Shown here in pieces: positions 5,362-7,100 of a DNA stretch of 7,100 nucleotides. Positions within the stretch are counted from its first letter, which is position 1. The number at the start of each line of letters is the position of its first letter. A program made the position numbers and the translations under genes. The stretch comes from Burkholderiaceae bacterium (GTDB lineage Bacteria; Pseudomonadota; Gammaproteobacteria; Burkholderiales; Burkholderiaceae_C). The stretch spans positions 1 through 7,100 of the forward strand of contig JAIRRE010000263.1 of assembly GCA_031256125.1 (NCBI GenBank). The letters are read 5' to 3'. The notes beneath the pieces are model-generated. The model had not been told where the DNA came from, ran no database searches, and saw only the letters and a list, made by a program, of their open reading frames with translations.

Positions 5362-6561
5362 TCAATCGGCCACCAGCTCCACCCCCATCGCCGTGGCTTC
5401 CCCGCCGCCAATGCACAGGCTGGCAATGCCGCGCTGACCGCCGCGCTGGCGCAGTGCGCCGATCAGGGTGACGAGGATGCGCGCGCCCGATGCCCCTATG
5501 GGGTGGCCCAGCGCGCACGCGCCGCCGTTGACGTTGACTTTGCCGTGCGGCAATTTGTGTTCCTGCATCGCGGCCATGGTGACGACGGCAAAGGCTTCGT
5601 TGATTTCATAAAGATCGACATCCTGTGCGCGCCAGCCGGTTTTTCCCAGCAGTTTGGCGATGGCGCCGACCGGCGCGGTGGTGAATTGGGCGGGCTGTTG
5701 CGCGAAGGTGGCGTGTCCGGTGACACGCGCCAGCGGCGTTGCGCCAAGCCGCCGGGCGGTGGATTCGCGCATCATCACCAGCGCCGCGGCGCCGTCGGAG
5801 ATGGAGGACGAGTTGGCGGCGGTAACCGTACCGTTTTTGCTGAACGCCGGTTTGAGCGTGGAAATTTTTTCAAGGTTGGCTTTGAACGGCTGTTCATCGC
5901 GCGCAACAACCACTTCGCCCGCGCGCGTGGCGACTTTGACTGGTGCGATTTCCCACGCGAAGGACCCATCTTCATTGGCGCGCCGGGCACGCTGGAGGGA
6001 TTCGATAGCAAACGCATCCTGCGCCGCGCGGGTGAAATTCAATTGTGTTGCGCACTCCTCGGCGAACGTGCCCATCAGGCGACCTTTGTCGTAGGCGTCT
6101 TCCAGCCCGTCGAGGAACATGTGATCGAGTACCTGGCCGTGTCCCATGCGCATTCCGGCGCGCGCCTTGGGTAGCAGATACGGGGCGTTGGTCATGCTCT
6201 CCATGCCGCCGGCAACGATCACTTGCGCCGAATCGACCAGCAGCATGTCGTGCGCGAACATGGCCGCGCGCATCCCCGATCCGCACATTTTGTTGACCGT
6301 GGTACAGCCCGCCGCCACTGGCAAACCCGCTCCCAGGGCCGCCTGCCGCGCGGGCGCCTGCCCTTGCCCCGCCGGCAGCACGCAGCCCATCAGCACCTCA
6401 TCGATTTGGCTACGCTCAATGCCGGCGCGTTCGACCGCCGCCGCAATCGCCACCGCGCCAAGCTGCGGCGCGGTCAGAGTTGCGAAGTCGCCCTGAAATC
6501 CCGCCATCGGCGTGCGCGCCGCCGAGACAATCACGATGCTGTCTTGCTGAGAATGACTCAT
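5362..6561 (-). CDS. Acetyl-CoA acetyltransferase / thiolase
   Basis: A 399-residue thiolase of the acetyl-CoA C-acetyltransferase type, which condenses two acetyl-CoA to acetoacetyl-CoA or runs the reverse cleavage. Catalytic residues are all present: nucleophile Cys93 in NKMCGSG, the NEAFA motif at 321-325, His353 in ALGHPIGASGAR, and Cys383 in SLCIGGGEA. Other family blocks are IVSAARTPMAGFQG near the N-terminus, GGMESMTNAPYLLPKAR and FSKNGTVTAANSSSISDGAAALV. The length is usual for the family. I chose the ATG at 6561 because GGAG lies 6 bases upstream; a TTG at 6573 would add four residues but leaves that site inside the gene. Active-site motifs do not fix chain-length preference, so polyhydroxybutyrate synthesis, acetoacetate use or amino acid breakdown are all possible. 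It stands alone in its direction, with a divergent peptide transporter gene upstream. Confidence 0.95.
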   Translation of the reverse strand: MSHSQQDSIVIVSAARTPMAGFQGDFATLTAPQLGAVAIAAAVERAGIERSQIDEVLMGCVLPAGQGQAPARQAALGAGLPVAAGCTTVNKMCGSGMRAAMFAHDMLLVDSAQVIVAGGMESMTNAPYLLPKARAGMRMGHGQVLDHMFLDGLEDAYDKGRLMGTFAEECATQLNFTRAAQDAFAIESLQRARRANEDGSFAWEIAPVKVATRAGEVVVARDEQPFKANLEKISTLKPAFSKNGTVTAANSSSISDGAAALVMMRESTARRLGATPLARVTGHATFAQQPAQFTTAPVGAIAKLLGKTGWRAQDVDLYEINEAFAVVTMAAMQEHKLPHGKVNVNGGACALGHPIGASGARILVTLIGALRQRGGQRGIASLCIGGGEATAMGVELVAD

Positions 6562-6567
6562 GGTTTG

Positions 6568-6571
6568 CTCC
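6568..6571 (-). promoter_or_regulatory. Ribosome binding site GGAG of the thiolase gene
   Basis: On the minus strand GGAG is followed by six bases and then ATG (6561). This supports that ATG over the in-frame TTG at 6573, which overlaps the same site. Confidence 0.65.
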
Positions 6572-6635
6572 AAAGTAGTTCATTATTGGCATGACCAGTG
6601 CGAAGTATTCCTCTTATACGGATAATCCGCGCCCC
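6572..6635. promoter_or_regulatory. Divergent intergenic region between the thiolase and permease genes
   Basis: Both genes are read away from this short AT-enriched stretch, so promoters in both directions are expected here or just inside the genes. A possible rightward pair is ATGACC (6591-6596) with TATACG (6615-6620) at 18-base spacing, but each box matches consensus at only four of six positions. No clear operator palindrome is visible. The permease ATG has no good Shine-Dalgarno sequence. Confidence 0.3.
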
Positions 6636-7100
6636 ATGAGCCGCTACCTTGTCCGGCGCTGTTTGACGCTCGTTCTCACGCTGATTGCGACCAGCGTGAT
6701 CGTGTTCGCCGCGCTCAACGCGCTGCCGGGCAACGCGGCGCAGGCGTTGATGGGGCCGGACGCCGATCCGGTGGCGGTGGCGGCCAAGGCGCATCAACTG
6801 GGACTGGACCGCCCTGCCCCGCTCCGCTACGCCGCATGGATCGCCGGCCTGCTGCACGGCGACATGGGCCAGTCCTACGCCTACAGCTCGCCGGTGGCCG
6901 GGCTGATCGCGCAGCGCCTGACGCTGACCGTGCCGCTGGCGCTGCTGGCGATGGGACTGGCGGCGGCGCTGGCACTGGCCGCCGGGGTTTATGCCGCCGC
7001 CCGCCATCGCCGCGCGGGCGATTGGGGCGTGATGTTGCTGGCGCAGCTTGGCATCGCCATCCCCAACTTCTGGCTGGCGATCTTGCTGATTCTGCTGTTC
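6636..7100 (+). CDS. Peptide-type ABC transporter permease, DppB/OppB family (3' end outside window)
   Basis: The first 155 residues of an inner-membrane permease of the dipeptide/oligopeptide/nickel ABC importer family, first of the usual permease pair. The frame is open from ATG at 6636 to the right edge. It starts MSRYLVRRCLTLVLTLIATS with the typical first helix (about 9-30) ending in ALNALPGNAA, then a periplasmic segment with the family signature HQLGLDRPAPLRYAAWIAG, LLHGDMGQSY and the PVAGLIAQRLTLTVPLALL block that leads into helix two (about 97-122). A third helix begins at about 131 with IAIPNFWLAILLILLF. The substrate cannot be told from the permease. The ribosome binding site is weak. 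It is divergent from the thiolase gene, and the rest of the operon (second permease, ATPases, binding protein) would lie to the right. Confidence 0.92.
   Translation, partial: MSRYLVRRCLTLVLTLIATSVIVFAALNALPGNAAQALMGPDADPVAVAAKAHQLGLDRPAPLRYAAWIAGLLHGDMGQSYAYSSPVAGLIAQRLTLTVPLALLAMGLAAALALAAGVYAAARHRRAGDWGVMLLAQLGIAIPNFWLAILLILLF

Noticed and set aside
5503..6174. 223-codon rightward open frame opposite the thiolase gene
   Set aside because: It is antisense to a thiolase with all catalytic motifs, and its composition is that of a shadow frame.
6558..7007. 149-codon leftward open frame opposite the permease gene
   Set aside because: The permease frame on the other strand has clear family signatures and helices; this one is Gln/Arg-rich with no domain.

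Overview
The window looks like chromosomal DNA of a GC-rich betaproteobacterium, probably Burkholderiales and perhaps Alcaligenaceae-like. I infer this from the strong G/C preference at third codon positions, the E. coli-like Pol I, and the pilZ-tatD-ankyrin gene order. The taxonomic call is from memory of gene order, not from a search.

Layout. Bases 1-1172 hold the 3' part of polA (DNA polymerase I, polymerase domain), read rightward and running in from the left edge. Bases 1173-3248 are a foreign-looking island. It holds an unexplained 148-base spacer, a broken Rhs (YD-repeat) core end with an AT-rich C-terminal tip, a small two-helix membrane protein gene with a good ribosome binding site, a REP-like palindrome, and a second Rhs fragment. 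That second fragment is joined in frame to a second copy of the last 485 bases of polA. Bases 3282-5218 are a leftward three-gene operon: pilZ, then tatD, then a secreted ankyrin-repeat protein. Bases 5362-6561 encode a leftward thiolase. From 6636 a rightward dipeptide/oligopeptide-type ABC transporter permease gene runs off the right edge.

The most interesting feature is the island. The two polA 3' ends (688-1172 and 2764-3248) align without gaps and differ at about 34 of 485 bases by my hand count, mostly at silent positions. The left copy completes a polA whose visible part is intact. The right copy is only a C-terminal stub glued to Rhs sequence, but it sits against the convergent ankyrin gene where a native polA end could have been. 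This is what one would expect if DNA carrying an Rhs tip module and a diverged polA 3' end entered at polA by recombination and restored the gene. The Rhs tip and the membrane protein downstream of it look like a degraded toxin/immunity pair of unrecognised type.

The remaining genes are ordinary housekeeping or accessory metabolism: DNA replication/repair (polA), type IV pilus biogenesis (pilZ), a TatD-family metal-dependent nuclease, acyl-CoA metabolism (thiolase) and peptide uptake (permease). No RNA genes, CRISPR arrays or transposase genes are visible.
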